Shown: positions 30,546-40,569, counted from the first letter of the stretch. The stretch: DNA of 64,000 nucleotides from Agriotes lineatus (GCA_940337035.1 CALNHX010005861.1:1-64000); one strand, 5' to 3'. Notes: generated by a model from the letters alone, not told the origin. Program-made: numbers and translations.

Positions 30546-32072
30546 ATGAATATCAAACAAGAAACTATGGAAAGTAAGCCCGATAGTTCCACAGGAATTT
30601 CATCTTGCAAATCGGAGAGCATGAATAGCAATGAAAATGTTGCAAATCTATCTATTAAACAAGAAAACATCGAATTAAACGATGAAAATTATGAAAACAA
30701 AATATTTGACAAAAATATATTCAACATTGCATGTGGTGGAGTGAAAACTTCTAGTTCTTCTGTTTGCAAATACAAAACAGCACAAAAAAGTAGTTTAGGA
30801 GATAAGCCCTATAGTTGCACTATTTGTGAATACAGGACAAAATGGAGAAACTCGTTAGTTATACATATGAAGAACCATGCAGGAGAAAAGCCATACTGTT
30901 GTTCTGTTTGCGAATACAGAACAGCAAATAAAAGTCATTTAGTAACACATATGAAGAGTCATACAGATGAAAAGCCTTACAGATGCTCTGTTTGTGAATA
31001 CAGAACTGCAAATAAAAGTTATTTAAAAAGACATATGAATGTTCATTCAGGAGAAAAGCCTTACAGTTGCTTTGTCTGTGAATACAGAACGGCAAATAAA
31101 AGCCATTTAATTAGACATATGCAGAATCATACAGGAGAAAAGCCTTACAGTTGCTCTATTTGTGAATACAGAGCAGCAAATAAAACTAGATTAGTTACAC
31201 ATGTGAGGACTCATACAGGAGAAAAGCCTCATAGTTGCTCTGGTTGTGAATACAGAACGGCAAATAAAGATAATTTAATACAACATATGAAAATTCATAC
31301 AGGAGAAAAACCGTATAGCTGTTCTGTTTGCAAATACAAAACGGCAAAGAAAAATAATTTAGCTATACATATGAGGAATCATACAGGAGAAAAACCGTAT
31401 AGTTGCTCTGTTTGTGAATACAGAGCAGCAGATAAAAGTAGCTTAGTTAGACATGTGAAGATCCATACAGGAGAAAAGCCACATTCTTGTTCTGATTGTG
31501 GATACAGAACGATAACTAAAAATCATTTAATACAACATATGAAGTGTCATACAGGAGAAAAGCCGTACATTTGCTTTGTATGTGAATACAGAACGGCAAA
31601 TAAAAGTCATTTAATACAACATATGAAAAGTCATACAGGAGAAAAGCCGTATAGCTGTTCTGTTTGCAAATACAAAACAGCAAAGAAAAGTGATCTAGTT
31701 ATACATGTGAGGCAACATACAGGAGAAAAGCCTTACAGTTGTTCTGTCTGTGAATACAGAACGGGAAATAAAAATCATTTAATGCAACATATGAAAAGTC
31801 ATACAGGAGAAAAGCCGTATAGCTGTTCTGTTTGCAAATACAAAACAGCGAAGAAAAGTAATTTAATTAGACATATGTGGAATCATACAGGAGAAAAACC
31901 GTATTTTTGCTCTGTTTGTGATTTTAAAACAGCACGTAAAAGTGATTTAATTAGACATGCAAGGAATCATACAGGAGAAAAGCCTTATTTTTGCTCTGTT
32001 TGTGATTTCAAAACAGCACGCAAAAGTGATTTAGTTAGACATATAAGGACTCATACAAGTGAGAAACCTTAA
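30546..32072 (+). CDS. C2H2 zinc-finger protein with 15 tandem fingers
   Basis: 508 codons from ATG to TAA. The N-terminal ~80 residues are serine-, asparagine- and glutamate-rich and contain IKQE twice, which fits the SUMO consensus (hydrophobic-K-x-E). A truncated finger (SVCKYKTAQKSSL, lacking its histidines) is followed by 15 complete C-x2-C-x12-H-x4-H fingers. These are joined by HTGEKPY-type linkers at an exact 28-residue (84-bp) period to the end of the protein. No KRAB, ZAD or BTB domain is visible. A polypyrimidine tract and AG at 30475-30476 suggest a splice acceptor shortly upstream, so this is probably a terminal exon with a 5' non-coding start. AATAAA follows at 32148. Role: probably nuclear sequence-specific DNA binding; targets unknown. 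Linker variants HAGEKP, HTDEKP, HSGEKP and a final HTSEKP occur. Confidence 0.9.
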   Translation: MNIKQETMESKPDSSTGISSCKSESMNSNENVANLSIKQENIELNDENYENKIFDKNIFNIACGGVKTSSSSVCKYKTAQKSSLGDKPYSCTICEYRTKWRNSLVIHMKNHAGEKPYCCSVCEYRTANKSHLVTHMKSHTDEKPYRCSVCEYRTANKSYLKRHMNVHSGEKPYSCFVCEYRTANKSHLIRHMQNHTGEKPYSCSICEYRAANKTRLVTHVRTHTGEKPHSCSGCEYRTANKDNLIQHMKIHTGEKPYSCSVCKYKTAKKNNLAIHMRNHTGEKPYSCSVCEYRAADKSSLVRHVKIHTGEKPHSCSDCGYRTITKNHLIQHMKCHTGEKPYICFVCEYRTANKSHLIQHMKSHTGEKPYSCSVCKYKTAKKSDLVIHVRQHTGEKPYSCSVCEYRTGNKNHLMQHMKSHTGEKPYSCSVCKYKTAKKSNLIRHMWNHTGEKPYFCSVCDFKTARKSDLIRHARNHTGEKPYFCSVCDFKTARKSDLVRHIRTHTSEKP

Positions 32073-32147
32073 TAGTTGTTCTGACTTCTTTTTTTATACA
32101 CCTACTATTTTTTTTTATTATAATGTATATGTACAAACCATACACTA

Positions 32148-32153
32148 AATAAA
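32148..32153 (+). terminator. Polyadenylation signal AATAAA
   Basis: Canonical hexamer 76 bp after the zinc-finger stop codon, within a TA-rich 3' region. Confidence 0.5.
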
Positions 32154-32159
32154 TAATAC

Positions 32160-32640
32160 AAGTGTACATTCAAAATAGTATGTTATTGTTTTGGAAGATT
32201 GTCTGCTGTCAGAGAATTACTTATAATTTCAAAAAGGGTCGGTAGGCATATGCAAAACATTGTATTGTTTCTTGGTTCTTTAATTTAAATCGTTTGTACA
32301 ACATCTCTAATAGTCAATTAACAGAATTTACAGTAACCGAACTCAGCAAGTATGCGTATTCGATAATGGTACAAAGCATTTCTCTCTCTCATGGTTGTTA
32401 ATCCTGTAGATTTGCCTTCTTTAGCTGTCCCCACCTGGAAATCCGATTGTGGAATTGTTTTACTTCAGGTATCTTTTACTATTGAAGACGTCATTCCATT
32501 TGTGTCGACTTCTTGGGTAAATTTTCAGGCTTCCGTGGTGGTTCCCCGTTGCCTTTCGCTCATTGTTTAGCCTTATTTGGCTGAAGACATTTCCTTCTTG
32601 AGCTTTTGTTGTAACAAAGCATTTATCTAATACGATTAAC
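32160..32640. other. Unassigned
   Basis: No gene or delimited element seen. Confidence 0.45.
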
Positions 32641-32810
32641 ATAGAAACTGGAGTCCTGCAAGGTAGTATCCTTGACCCTGTACTTTTTATGCAACTTGTT
32701 ACAGGTAATAGATGACATTAAACGTTTTTTATTTGAACCCAAAAATAGATGAACCTTCAAAGAAGTTGCTGATGACTTTTACAAATGATTTACTTTGTTT
32801 TAAGCATAAA
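32641..32810 (+). pseudogene. Non-LTR reverse transcriptase fragment
   Basis: Opens IETGVLQGSILDPVLF, the (S)G-V-x-Q-G-S-x-L-x-P-x-L-F block of non-LTR reverse transcriptases (usual G after SIL replaced by D). It then degrades. ADDFYK, in a different phase about 40 codons on, may be a trace of the catalytic ADD region. Too short to assign to a clade. Confidence 0.5.
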
Positions 32811-33759
32811 TGCTATCAACGAATCATTGTATAGCATCGACTATTTTGTCAATATAAAATTGTAAACATTTTGGTTGTGCCGCATAATTATTTCAATATA
32901 ATTTAATTATTTTATGGGTAACGTAATATTTTTCTGTAAATGTAAACTGACTGTTTGCCCCGATTTACGTCGGACAGTACATATTTTTTTTTAATGCCTG
33001 TACCGAATTTTATTTTGTCCCAAAAATCGCCGCACTAACAGATTTTGCACAAAAGGTCTCGCTTCAGACCTGTTGTATTAGTTGTACATTACACCTTGAC
33101 CGCGAAAATAGAAATCCATGCAAAAGCTAGACTTTTCGGGTAATATATTAGCATAATATAAATTATGTTACACTTATTTATAACTTTTAATTTTGTTAAT
33201 TTAGTTTTAATCACAAACTTTTATTTCAATACGTAAACGTAGAAGAAAACAGAAGCTAGCAAGGTACCTAGCTAGAAATTAGTGGCGTAGCTATGGCAGT
33301 TCCGTACCGGAAATATGTGGGTCACAATCACCAAATTTTCTATAAAACAAACAGAAAAGGTTTTCGTGACATAAATTCTGATACAAGCCCAATTCCCAAA
33401 CCCATGCAGTATACCCCGCCACGTCATAAGGAGGGCTAAAAAATTAAAATTGTGTGGACTTTGTACATTTTGATCCATAAAATAGAAATTTGTTCTTTTT
33501 GAAAGTAAGATGTATGAATTTTGCTCTTTTTGCAGCTATCGAATAATTATGAATGCTTAGATGCTCTGGCCAAATAAAAAGGAAAATTGAGACAAGATTT
33601 TATAAGCCAAAAAGTGTATTTTTTTTTGCAATCACAGAAAGTACTAAATTGATGGATAGGACCTTACTTTGCTCTACGGGCTAAAGGTTAAGTTCTATGC
33701 GCATTTACAACTTGTACAGAATACAAAGACTAAAATGTCAAATATCACTAACGTGAGAG
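32811..33759. other. Unassigned, possible repeat 33272-33478
   Basis: The minus-strand frame with ILHGFGNWACI...KTFSVCFIENLVIV resembles the frame at 1260-1451 in the nested element (LHGFGKNTCI...NTFCVSKSKIVGI). This hints at a shared repeat rather than a gene. Nothing else is supported. Confidence 0.4.
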
Positions 33760-34560
33760 TCCGCGCAAGTATATTCCCCACACTGCGCCTTCAATACGGT
33801 ACCGAGTAGGCTTAGCCACTTCCAACTTAATACGGGTGCGTGCACGGTACGGTGTACACTCAGCCACTACCAACCTCTTGATGACTCATGTAGCCGCGCT
33901 TTGAAACTGTGATATCAGTTTAGCCCTATGTCGGCGATTTGATCAAATACATTGCTTGTAAATGAACCAACCTGATTTCCACTTTTACTGCACGCAAAAG
34001 CTGGATTGGGCTTTGTTGATGGTATCGTTGGATCAAAATTGCACGACGCACGTTCACTGCTAAACGCGGTTGTTGCACCCTGAAGTCATAGCTTTCTACT
34101 GATAATTATATGGAACTCGGAGATACTTTCCAAGGTTGCACTTCACTCTCGACGCTGGATATCAGCTTCAAGAAAACAAAGCGTTGGCTGCTCACAAAGC
34201 AAGCCACCGCACTGTTGCACCACCAATCTCAATCGTCGGCTCTCTCTTGTCGGACCTCCACTGGCTGCAGTCCCTCGACTGCCAATGGTCGTGCTTCCGA
34301 TAAAAAAAAACCGCCAACTCCCACCAACACACACGTCACAGCGTCCTTCCGCTCTAATTCTAGCTGCATTCGCCGTGGCTCGCTAAGCGCGCGAATTCAC
34401 ATGGCGCGATTTTCAAATACGTTCTTAATCTAATTGCTACAATATAAAAAGTTGCAGTTCAGCTCTACTCTAGTGTGTTAAATAAAAATAAACTCCGGTG
34501 AAACTAATCAGACCGGGTACACATAGCAGTCGGTGTCCAAGGTACCTGACACTCCGCATG
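33760..34560. other. GC-richer unassigned segment, possibly an LTR
   Basis: Base composition is clearly richer in C and G than the flanks. Long frames on both strands at 34110-34433 overlap and match nothing I know. AATAAA-like sites near 34480 and an abrupt composition change could mark an LTR, but no second copy or primer site was found. Confidence 0.3.
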
Positions 34561-34623
34561 CATAGGCCTTGACCATAATAAACAAAGATTCCATCCATAA
34601 AGAATGGACTTTGTACACTTTGT

Positions 34624-34870
34624 TCAATTGCTTGCAGTAACACCTTCTTTATTAAAAAAATTAGTTCTTCCAGTTTGATCAGCCAATCTGTAAGCTATCT
34701 TTCTAATCATCTTAACCGTTAAGCCAAATTCAAATTCTCGCATTTTTATGACGTAGCCAAACAACTGTGTTTCCAGTTCCGCGGTTAAAGCATATGGTCT
34801 TTCTAGTACGGAAACAATCGTGTTATTGTTTTTAGTATTCCTTGATAAAAAGTCAGGGCGCTCCATGGTA
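34624..34870 (-). pseudogene. pogo/Tigger-like transposase, CENP-B-type HTH relic
   Basis: Minus-strand frame with RPYALTAELETQLFGYVIKM, FGLTVKMIRKIAYRLADQTG and NFFNKEG. This is the second helix-turn-helix of pogo/Tigger/jerky transposases (usually LT...E..L...I..M...G.GLT...V...A..LA...G...PF). It stops before the DDE domain. Together with 35690-35795 it forms an N-terminal piece split by a TIR element. The upstream part of the open frame (34871-34944) is transposon sequence. Confidence 0.6.
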
Positions 34871-34878
34871 TTCCAGGT

Positions 34879-35668
34879 CGGTACACGACATTTGGACGCC
34901 GCCGTTTGGGCCCCGCCCTTTGGCCGCCGCCTTTTGGGCGCCATACTTTTAACAGCCGGAAGTTTAGGCGCCAGTAGTATACATTTTTAAAATAGTTTGA
35001 AACTTCTAATAATGTTGCTTAAGTATTTTTAATAATTTCACATAATGTCTTCTTGTAATTGTGGTTAGATTATATTGTAGTTCTACTTTTTATTATGTGG
35101 CTATATGTATACTACTTAAGTAACTGTAACCTGATTTTACTTGTTATATAATAAATAATTTCTATGACGATGATATTTGTTTTAATTTTCTGGAATGGTT
35201 TAAGATTATAAATGCAAAAGTTTTCAACAAAAACTAGTGGTGGATTATATGATAGTTCTATTTTTTATTATGTGACTAGATGTATACTACTTAAGTAACT
35301 GTAACCTGATTTTACTTGTTATATAATAAATAATTACTATCACGATGATATTTGTTTTAAATTTTCTGGAATGGTTTAAGATTATAAATGCAGAAGTTTT
35401 TATTTTTACCTAAGCCGTAAGTTGATTGTGTTACATTTTGTGGAGTAATTGTAAATTTACTTAAATAGATACATCTATATCAAATCTATTACACCGTGAA
35501 CAATGTCATTTGAAATTGCTTGCAAAAAATCATATTTATGATAAATAACAGAAGAATCGTGGATAATTTTTAATATTTCTAAATTTCCGCGCCCAAATGT
35601 CCAGCGCCCAATCGGCGGGGCCCAAAAGTCCCGGCGCCCAAACGGCAGCGCCCAAATGTCCTGCTTCG
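34879..35668. mobile_element. TIR element with GC-rich ends and AT-rich core (790 bp)
   Basis: Ends CGGTACACGACATTTGGACG and, inverted, CGAAGCAGGACATTTGGGCG, then GCCGTTTGGGC on both. Flanked by an exact 8-bp duplication TTCCAGGT (34871-34878, 35669-35676). The outer ~80 bp on each side are dense in GGGCGCC words, while the middle is strongly AT-rich and contains a direct repeat. No coding region. Confidence 0.8.
35077..35430. repeat. Two direct ~178-bp repeats inside the GC-ended element
   Basis: GTATACTACTTAAGTAACTG...GATTTTACTTGTTATATAAT...TCTGGAATGGTTTAAGATTA occurs twice, offset by about 178-180 bp, over 90 percent identical by eye. Confidence 0.85.
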
Positions 35669-35689
35669 TTCCAGGTTGTTTACTTTTAC

Positions 35690-35795
35690 TTTGTAAATAG
35701 TTATATGCACTTCTGTTAACGATCTGGATGCTTCCAGTAATTCCGAGATTTCATACTGGCGGTATTTCCTTTTCTTCTTTTCCACTTTTCGGCAT
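35690..35795 (-). pseudogene. pogo-like transposase, first HTH relic
   Basis: Minus strand reads KKRKYRQYEISELLEASRSL then TEVHITIYKV, similar to a psq-type helix-turn-helix opening. It is separated from the CENP-B-type part at 34624-34870 by the 790-bp element. Joining across that element leaves a frame change, so the gene was or became broken by other changes as well. Confidence 0.45.
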
Positions 35796-36026
35796 TTCGA
35801 TGTTACATAAAAAATTAATAAGCAATTTCGTGATAATGGGCAATTTCATGATATGTTTAAACTAAATACTATTGCGTTAAATGTTAAGCCTGTTAACTGT
35901 ATTCTGCTAATTTAAACGCTATAGACAGATATTGCAGCAAAATAGGAATAAAAAATTAATAAATCGGCTTCTGCGTTACACACGCGAAATCAACGCGAGA
36001 ACACCTGAGAATCCTGTTCGAAGACT

Positions 36027-36165
36027 TAGGTGGGGATTTACTCTCAATAAATGTAACTTAAAAGTGCAGTTATCATTACTTCACCTGAGAGCAGACACTG
36101 CGATTAATACTGAACCAAATTTAAACTACAATATACGAAAAGAAGCAGAAAGATTCAAGGCAGGG
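36027..36165. repeat. Short dispersed repeat, also at 39655-39800
   Basis: GGGGATTTACTCTCAATAAA...CACCTGAGAGCAGACACT...GAACCAAATTTAAACTAC recurs with few changes at 39655-39800. Origin unknown. Confidence 0.75.
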
Positions 36166-36471
36166 CACTACCCTATTTAAAATTTAGTTAATCAAGTAAA
36201 TAAACTGCAATTTTGAACGTGAAATTCGACGATTTATTTCTGTAAGAAATACTCTTCAAACTAAATAAAAATGGATGTGATATTCCCTATAACATACTAA
36301 CATTTAAAATAATTTGAACCAGAAGTTTAGTAGATGACTGCAAAACAACAAATACGTGTAATAACTCACCGTGGATAATTCCGTGTTGGCTTTTCGATCT
36401 TTGATACGCGTTTCTCTGCTAAAAATAGTTCAGATTCTGTTAGGTAGGTGGCACTCAGTAGAACGATAACT

Positions 36472-36650
36472 CAGAGCCAGTAGATATAGAGAGTACGCCA
36501 TTCTTTGATCCATGAAAATGCCGCTATCGCCGCCATTTTTGTTCCCACCAGCAATGACTGAATGAGGTATGTCTAAAATTTTACTTGAAATTGGCAAGAC
36601 TGTAAGTCTATGTCAAATTCGAGGTTAGCAGGTTATGTTTTGCGCCAGAG
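36472..36650. mobile_element. P-type MITE 4, copy 2 (right half missing)
   Basis: Begins with the CAGAGCCAGTAGATATAG end after CGATAACT. It follows the family sequence to the centre of its palindrome (GGTTATGTTTTGCGCCAG) and stops. The next CGATAACT follows two bases later. The whole right half and right terminal repeat are gone. Confidence 0.85.
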
Positions 36651-36658
36651 CGATAACT

Positions 36659-37037
36659 CAGAGCCAGTAGATATAGAGAGTACCGCCACGTCCGCCATGT
36701 TTATTCCTCTGACATATGCGTCACTTTGAGGTTTGTAGCACAATTCCGTCAACGTGACGTTTGTTGGCAATCCAAAACTTTACTTAAAATTGGCAAGACT
36801 GTAAGTCTATGTCAAATTCGAGGTTAGCAGGTTAGTTTTTGCGTCAGTTTTGACATAAACTGGCGCAAAATATAACCTGCTAACCTCGAATTTGACATAG
36901 ACTTACAGTCTTGCCAATTTCAAGTAAAATTTTAGACATACCTCAATCAGTCATTGCTGGTGGGAACAAAAATGGCGGCGATAGCGGCATTTTCACGGAT
37001 CAAAGAATGGCGGTACTCTCTATATCTACTGGCTCTG
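36659..37037. mobile_element. P-type MITE 4, copy 3 (379 bp, complete)
   Basis: Both terminal repeats intact (CAGAGCCAGTAGATATAGAG type), flanked by CGATAACT. The palindrome at 36790-36919 has arms TTGGCAAGACTGTAAGTCTA and CGAGGTTAGCAGGTTA, almost identical to the satellite core. Confidence 0.9.
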
Positions 37038-37246
37038 CGATAACTTAGAGTAACTGTATAATAGGAGAGTAAAGCAAACGCGGTAAGAGTATTTGATTGG
37101 TTGGATCCCATTCTGGAACGTAAGATCCCATTGGAGCTCAAAATTACGCGGCGGGCTTTGGATTTTTGAAATCAGAGAGTGACATTAAATTTGTCAAAAT
37201 GATTCAAAACTCAATTTTCGAAAGTGAAACATAAAGAATTTCATTT

Positions 37247-37440
37247 TGTTATGACCCGGCCTGTTCTGTGTGTGAGTGTAAAAGACGTTTTGAAAATGGA
37301 TTTTATTTACTTAGTATCCCAAATAATCTAGAGAGGAAAAAAATTGGTTGAGAAACATTGGGCGACAAGATTACGGCTGTAAAAGGCTAAGAATATGTGA
37401 ACAACAAATCAATGGGAAGTTGCAAAAAGTGATCATAAAA
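37247..37440 (+). pseudogene. THAP-domain relic in the P element
   Basis: Reads CYDPACSVCECKRRFENGFY, then SIPNNLERKK. After a frame change comes NWLRNIGRQ and RICEQQINGK, matching the cysteine pair, the proline-rich loop, the invariant tryptophan region and the RIC-x-x-HF block (histidine lost) of THAP domains. Not translatable. Confidence 0.6.
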
Positions 37441-37559
37441 TACTAGAAAAGACCAACACAGTTAAGTAAAATCCAAATACTGAAAATCATTTCACCACCT
37501 GAACCTGAACCTTGTTACAAAAAGAAGTAGGTACGAGTCTCTGCTAGTTCAACATTCTA

Positions 37560-38195
37560 AATTACAAAAAAATAATAAGAAATTAACCGAACTCTTAACT
37601 AAAACAAAACGAAACATTTATTTATTGAAAATACATTTAAAGAAAATGCTTACTGATGATCAGATTCAATCTTTAACAATCAAACCAAAAAATTTAACAA
37701 ATGTTCGAATGAAACTTTGGAAAAGCCTTTAAGATTAACATTTTCCTGTGGCACAACTAGGTACAATGATCTAAGGGATCTATCTTTTCCATCTATTCGC
37801 ACGCAAAATTTTCATCTCCGTCATTTAAATTTTCAGTCCAGCATTTTAACAGACTTTACATTATTCAAAAATAAACTTTCTAATTGCAACACCAAATTTG
37901 AAAAGATTGTATACTAACTTTAGATGAGATAGAATTAAAAAAGTAACACTACCAAATCATAAAAATAGTTTAGCTTCCAAGGCTTTAGCATTCATCCTAG
38001 GTGGAAAAACTACAGTAAGCTTAATTTTAATTTTAATGTTATATTGCATTTAGGGGGTATTTTAAGCAGATTGAAACAAACCGTTGTCTATTATTTCACA
38101 GCAGATAGCAGTAATGGAGCTGTATTGGCTGACATTTATTTAAAATTGTTTGAACAAGCTACCAATATAGGTCTTCAGCTCTCAAAATTAAATAA
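37560..38195 (+). pseudogene. P-transposase coiled-coil and catalytic-core relic
   Basis: KLQKNNKKLTELLTKTKRNI and KKMLTDDQIQSL form the leucine-rich coiled coil. From 37717 LRLTFSCGTTRYNDLRDLSF and PSIRTQNFHLRHLNFQS parallel, residue by residue, the transposase at the left window edge (LRFICGSNGYEEL...PFPSIRT). Further on, ALAFILGG and KQTVVYYFTADSSNGAVLAD then NIGLQ match the WKQAIAYYFTP...IGLNIV region. Frame changes occur at about 37916 and in the region near 38050. The remainder of the transposase is deleted. Confidence 0.8.
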
Positions 38196-38668
38196 CTAAT
38201 AATATTAAACCTAATTTATCTAAGTATGTAATTAAGTGTAGTTATTTATTTGGCAATAAATTACTTTTTGCAATTTATTTATCTGTCGTACACTGAACTT
38301 GCTGCTTTGGAAGTTCGTCCTTTCTTATATTATCCATTTCGGTTCTGTTTGCAATGCAATCCCAGTGTCAAAATACACATGTTCTTTGGCGGGAATTACG
38401 ATGTACATAATACTAACAGATCTTAACAAAACAAGCATTTAAATATAAAGTAATAAATCTGTAACTACATTATTATTTCAATTATTCAAAATGTCGATTA
38501 TTTCATCTCAATAGAACTATAATCAAATAAACACTCAAGCTCAAACACGAATCCACAATACTAAATTGATTTAGTCGACTATGAACATTATGACTAACTT
38601 CACAGTATGGATCCCTTAATGTCATCGTTTGGTCTACTCTCCTATTATACAGTTACTCTACGATAACT

Positions 38669-39884
38669 TTAGTGGCTACTAATGACGAATTCAAACTGGA
38701 ATTGGGACATCCATAAATTGTAACATGAATATTTTTAGACGACCACAATACAGAATCCGGCAACGATGGAGGGGTGGAAGATATTTCTAAAACTATGAGA
38801 GTTGCATAAATATCGCTTAAATAAAAAATGTAGGTACAGAGGTGGTGCACATTACTGAAATAGTTTTGATTGTACAGGGTGTCTCAAAAAAGAATCAAAC
38901 TTACTTTTCTGTAAATGGAATTTAAAGGCAGGTTGAAGGTTTTTGAATTGAAATACATTAGTATTTTGATATAAAGTTGCATGGGTCTATCGTCACCTAT
39001 TTTGGAGATTTTAAAGATTTTATACAAAAAAAATGCTGAATTTTAGACGGCTGCTGTAAGAAACGAAAACAATTGAATTAAGGAAAATGTTATCAAAAAA
39101 TTATCTTTTTCGTGAATTGTCTTTAAAGTGTAAAATAATGGTGTGGCTTTAATGCTATACAGGTTGCTCAACACTTGCAAATTTAATAATGTCGTTTTTT
39201 TTTTAAATGAAACGCCCTGTATATTTTTATATTTTTGAAAAGTCCTATTAATGAGCTTCCTTTTGTAACTTTATACCCCTAAATCCAACTGTTTTTCAGA
39301 TATGTGTATTTTAGCATAAAACGAATTCAAGCCGTTAAGACCCTTTATTTCAAGGGACAACAAACAAAACGCCATTAAAATGGCAAATGTAAACACTTGC
39401 AACTCTTCGGGAACAATCAACGAACCAGATTCAGATAATAAAAATTCAACCACTGTTGAAACCAGAAATAGCAAACAAACGAAAAAAGCAGGAGACAATT
39501 AAATCTGGAAAGCGATTGCATTTAGGGCTAAAGCATGAAATATCAGCATAAAGCTCAATAAAATTACTTTTCAAAAGTACAGATATATACAGGGTGCTTC
39601 ATTTAACAAAATCAAAATTATTATATGTACAAATTATGATCTCTCGTATAACTTTAAGGTAGGGATTTACTCTCAAGAAATGTAACCAAAAATTTCAATT
39701 ATGACTTCACTTGAGAGCAGACACTACGATTAATACTGAACCAAATTAAAACTACAAAATGCGAAAATAAGCAGAAAGATTCAAGGAAGTGCAAAAAGAG
39801 GTTTTTTCAATGTTTATAGAAAACAAAAAGCAAGCAAATAAAAACGATGTTTTGATTCCTTTCTATTAATGGGTAGCAAATATA
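38669..39884. other. Mariner-like end fragments and unassigned sequence
   Basis: CAGGGTGTCTC at 38875, CGCCCTGTATA at 39217 and CAGGGTGCTTC at 39586 look like Tc1/mariner-type ends with TA flanks, but I could not pair them into elements. The minus-strand frame at 39271-39498 is hydrophobic and unrecognised. 39655-39800 is the dispersed repeat also at 36027. Confidence 0.4.
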
Positions 39885-40300
39885 ATGCATGGTGTAAGTG
39901 AAGTATTTTCCCATATCTTAATGGCGGATCCTACGTCATAAATTGATCAAAAAAGTTTCATACTATAAGCATACGTTCAATTCTCAACCCTTACGGAGAT
40001 ATTCGGGCGGGGGGGGGGGGGGGGGATATTCAAATGAAAATTGGGAAACCTCGTCTAACAATATAAGGCTTATTTATGAAATGGTTTTTAATTTTCAGAA
40101 TCATAAATAAGTCTTATTGTCATTTGAATATATTTTCTTAGTTTTCAGTAAAACGACAAAAATTCACATTTAACCCTTCCCTAATATCTCTGTAAAGGTT
40201 AAGAATTGAACCTATGTTTATATCAACTTTTTTGTCAATTTGTGAAGTAAAATCCGCCATTAAAATATGGCCAAGAATTTCAGTTATACCCTATATTTAT
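39885..40300. repeat. Imperfect foldback with a 17-base G run
   Basis: Left blocks CCCATATCTTAATGGCGGA and TTCTCAACCCTTACGGAGAT are mirrored at 40195-40275 (TCTGTAAAGGTTAAGAATTG, TCCGCCATTAAAATATGG). An inverted AATAAGCCTTAT-type pair lies in the centre. A run of 17 G occupies 40009-40025 on the plus strand. Confidence 0.65.
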
Positions 40301-40569
40301 ACAGACGGTCCGGCAACGATGCGGGGTTGGAAGATATTTCTAAAACTATGAGAATTACACAAAATGTGCTTAAATTAAAGTTGCAGGTACTAAAATTGTG
40401 CACATTTGTAAAATGTTTTTATTGTACATAGTGGCTCATAAAAGTGTAGCAAACCAAACTTCTTTTTTTTATGAAATACCCTATAGTTCGGTGCAATATA
40501 AAGTTGTAGGGGTGTAAAGTAAACGGTTTTGGAGATAGTCCATTTTCTAAACGCTAAAACTTCGCCAAA

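Larger units (their letters stand above)
37046..38660. mobile_element. P element (1.6 kb), internally deleted and degraded
   Basis: Perfect 26-bp terminal repeats beginning TAGAGTAACTGTATAATAGG (37046-37071, 38635-38660), flanked by CGATAACT on both sides. The interior encodes broken THAP, coiled-coil and catalytic-core segments of a P transposase in the right order, but the C-terminal half is absent. It links the TAGAGT...CTGTATA ends to the P superfamily and so anchors the MITE families here. Confidence 0.9.
36464..38668. repeat. Four copies of CGATAACT separating stacked P-type elements
   Basis: Copies at 36464-36471, 36651-36658, 37038-37045 and 38661-38668, each exactly at element ends. 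The order is half MITE 4, full MITE 4, coding P element. Confidence 0.85.

Noticed and set aside
30859..31095. Minus-strand frame inside the zinc-finger gene
   Set aside because: Shadow of the 84-bp finger repeat.
34110..34433. 107-codon plus-strand frame in GC-rich DNA as a gene
   Set aside because: An overlapping antisense frame is also open, there is no recognisable domain, and composition alone explains the openness.
34871..35676. Frame-restoring excision of the GC-ended element from the pogo-like relic
   Set aside because: Joining across the TTCCAGGT duplication leaves the two gene parts one base out of phase, unlike the P transposase case.
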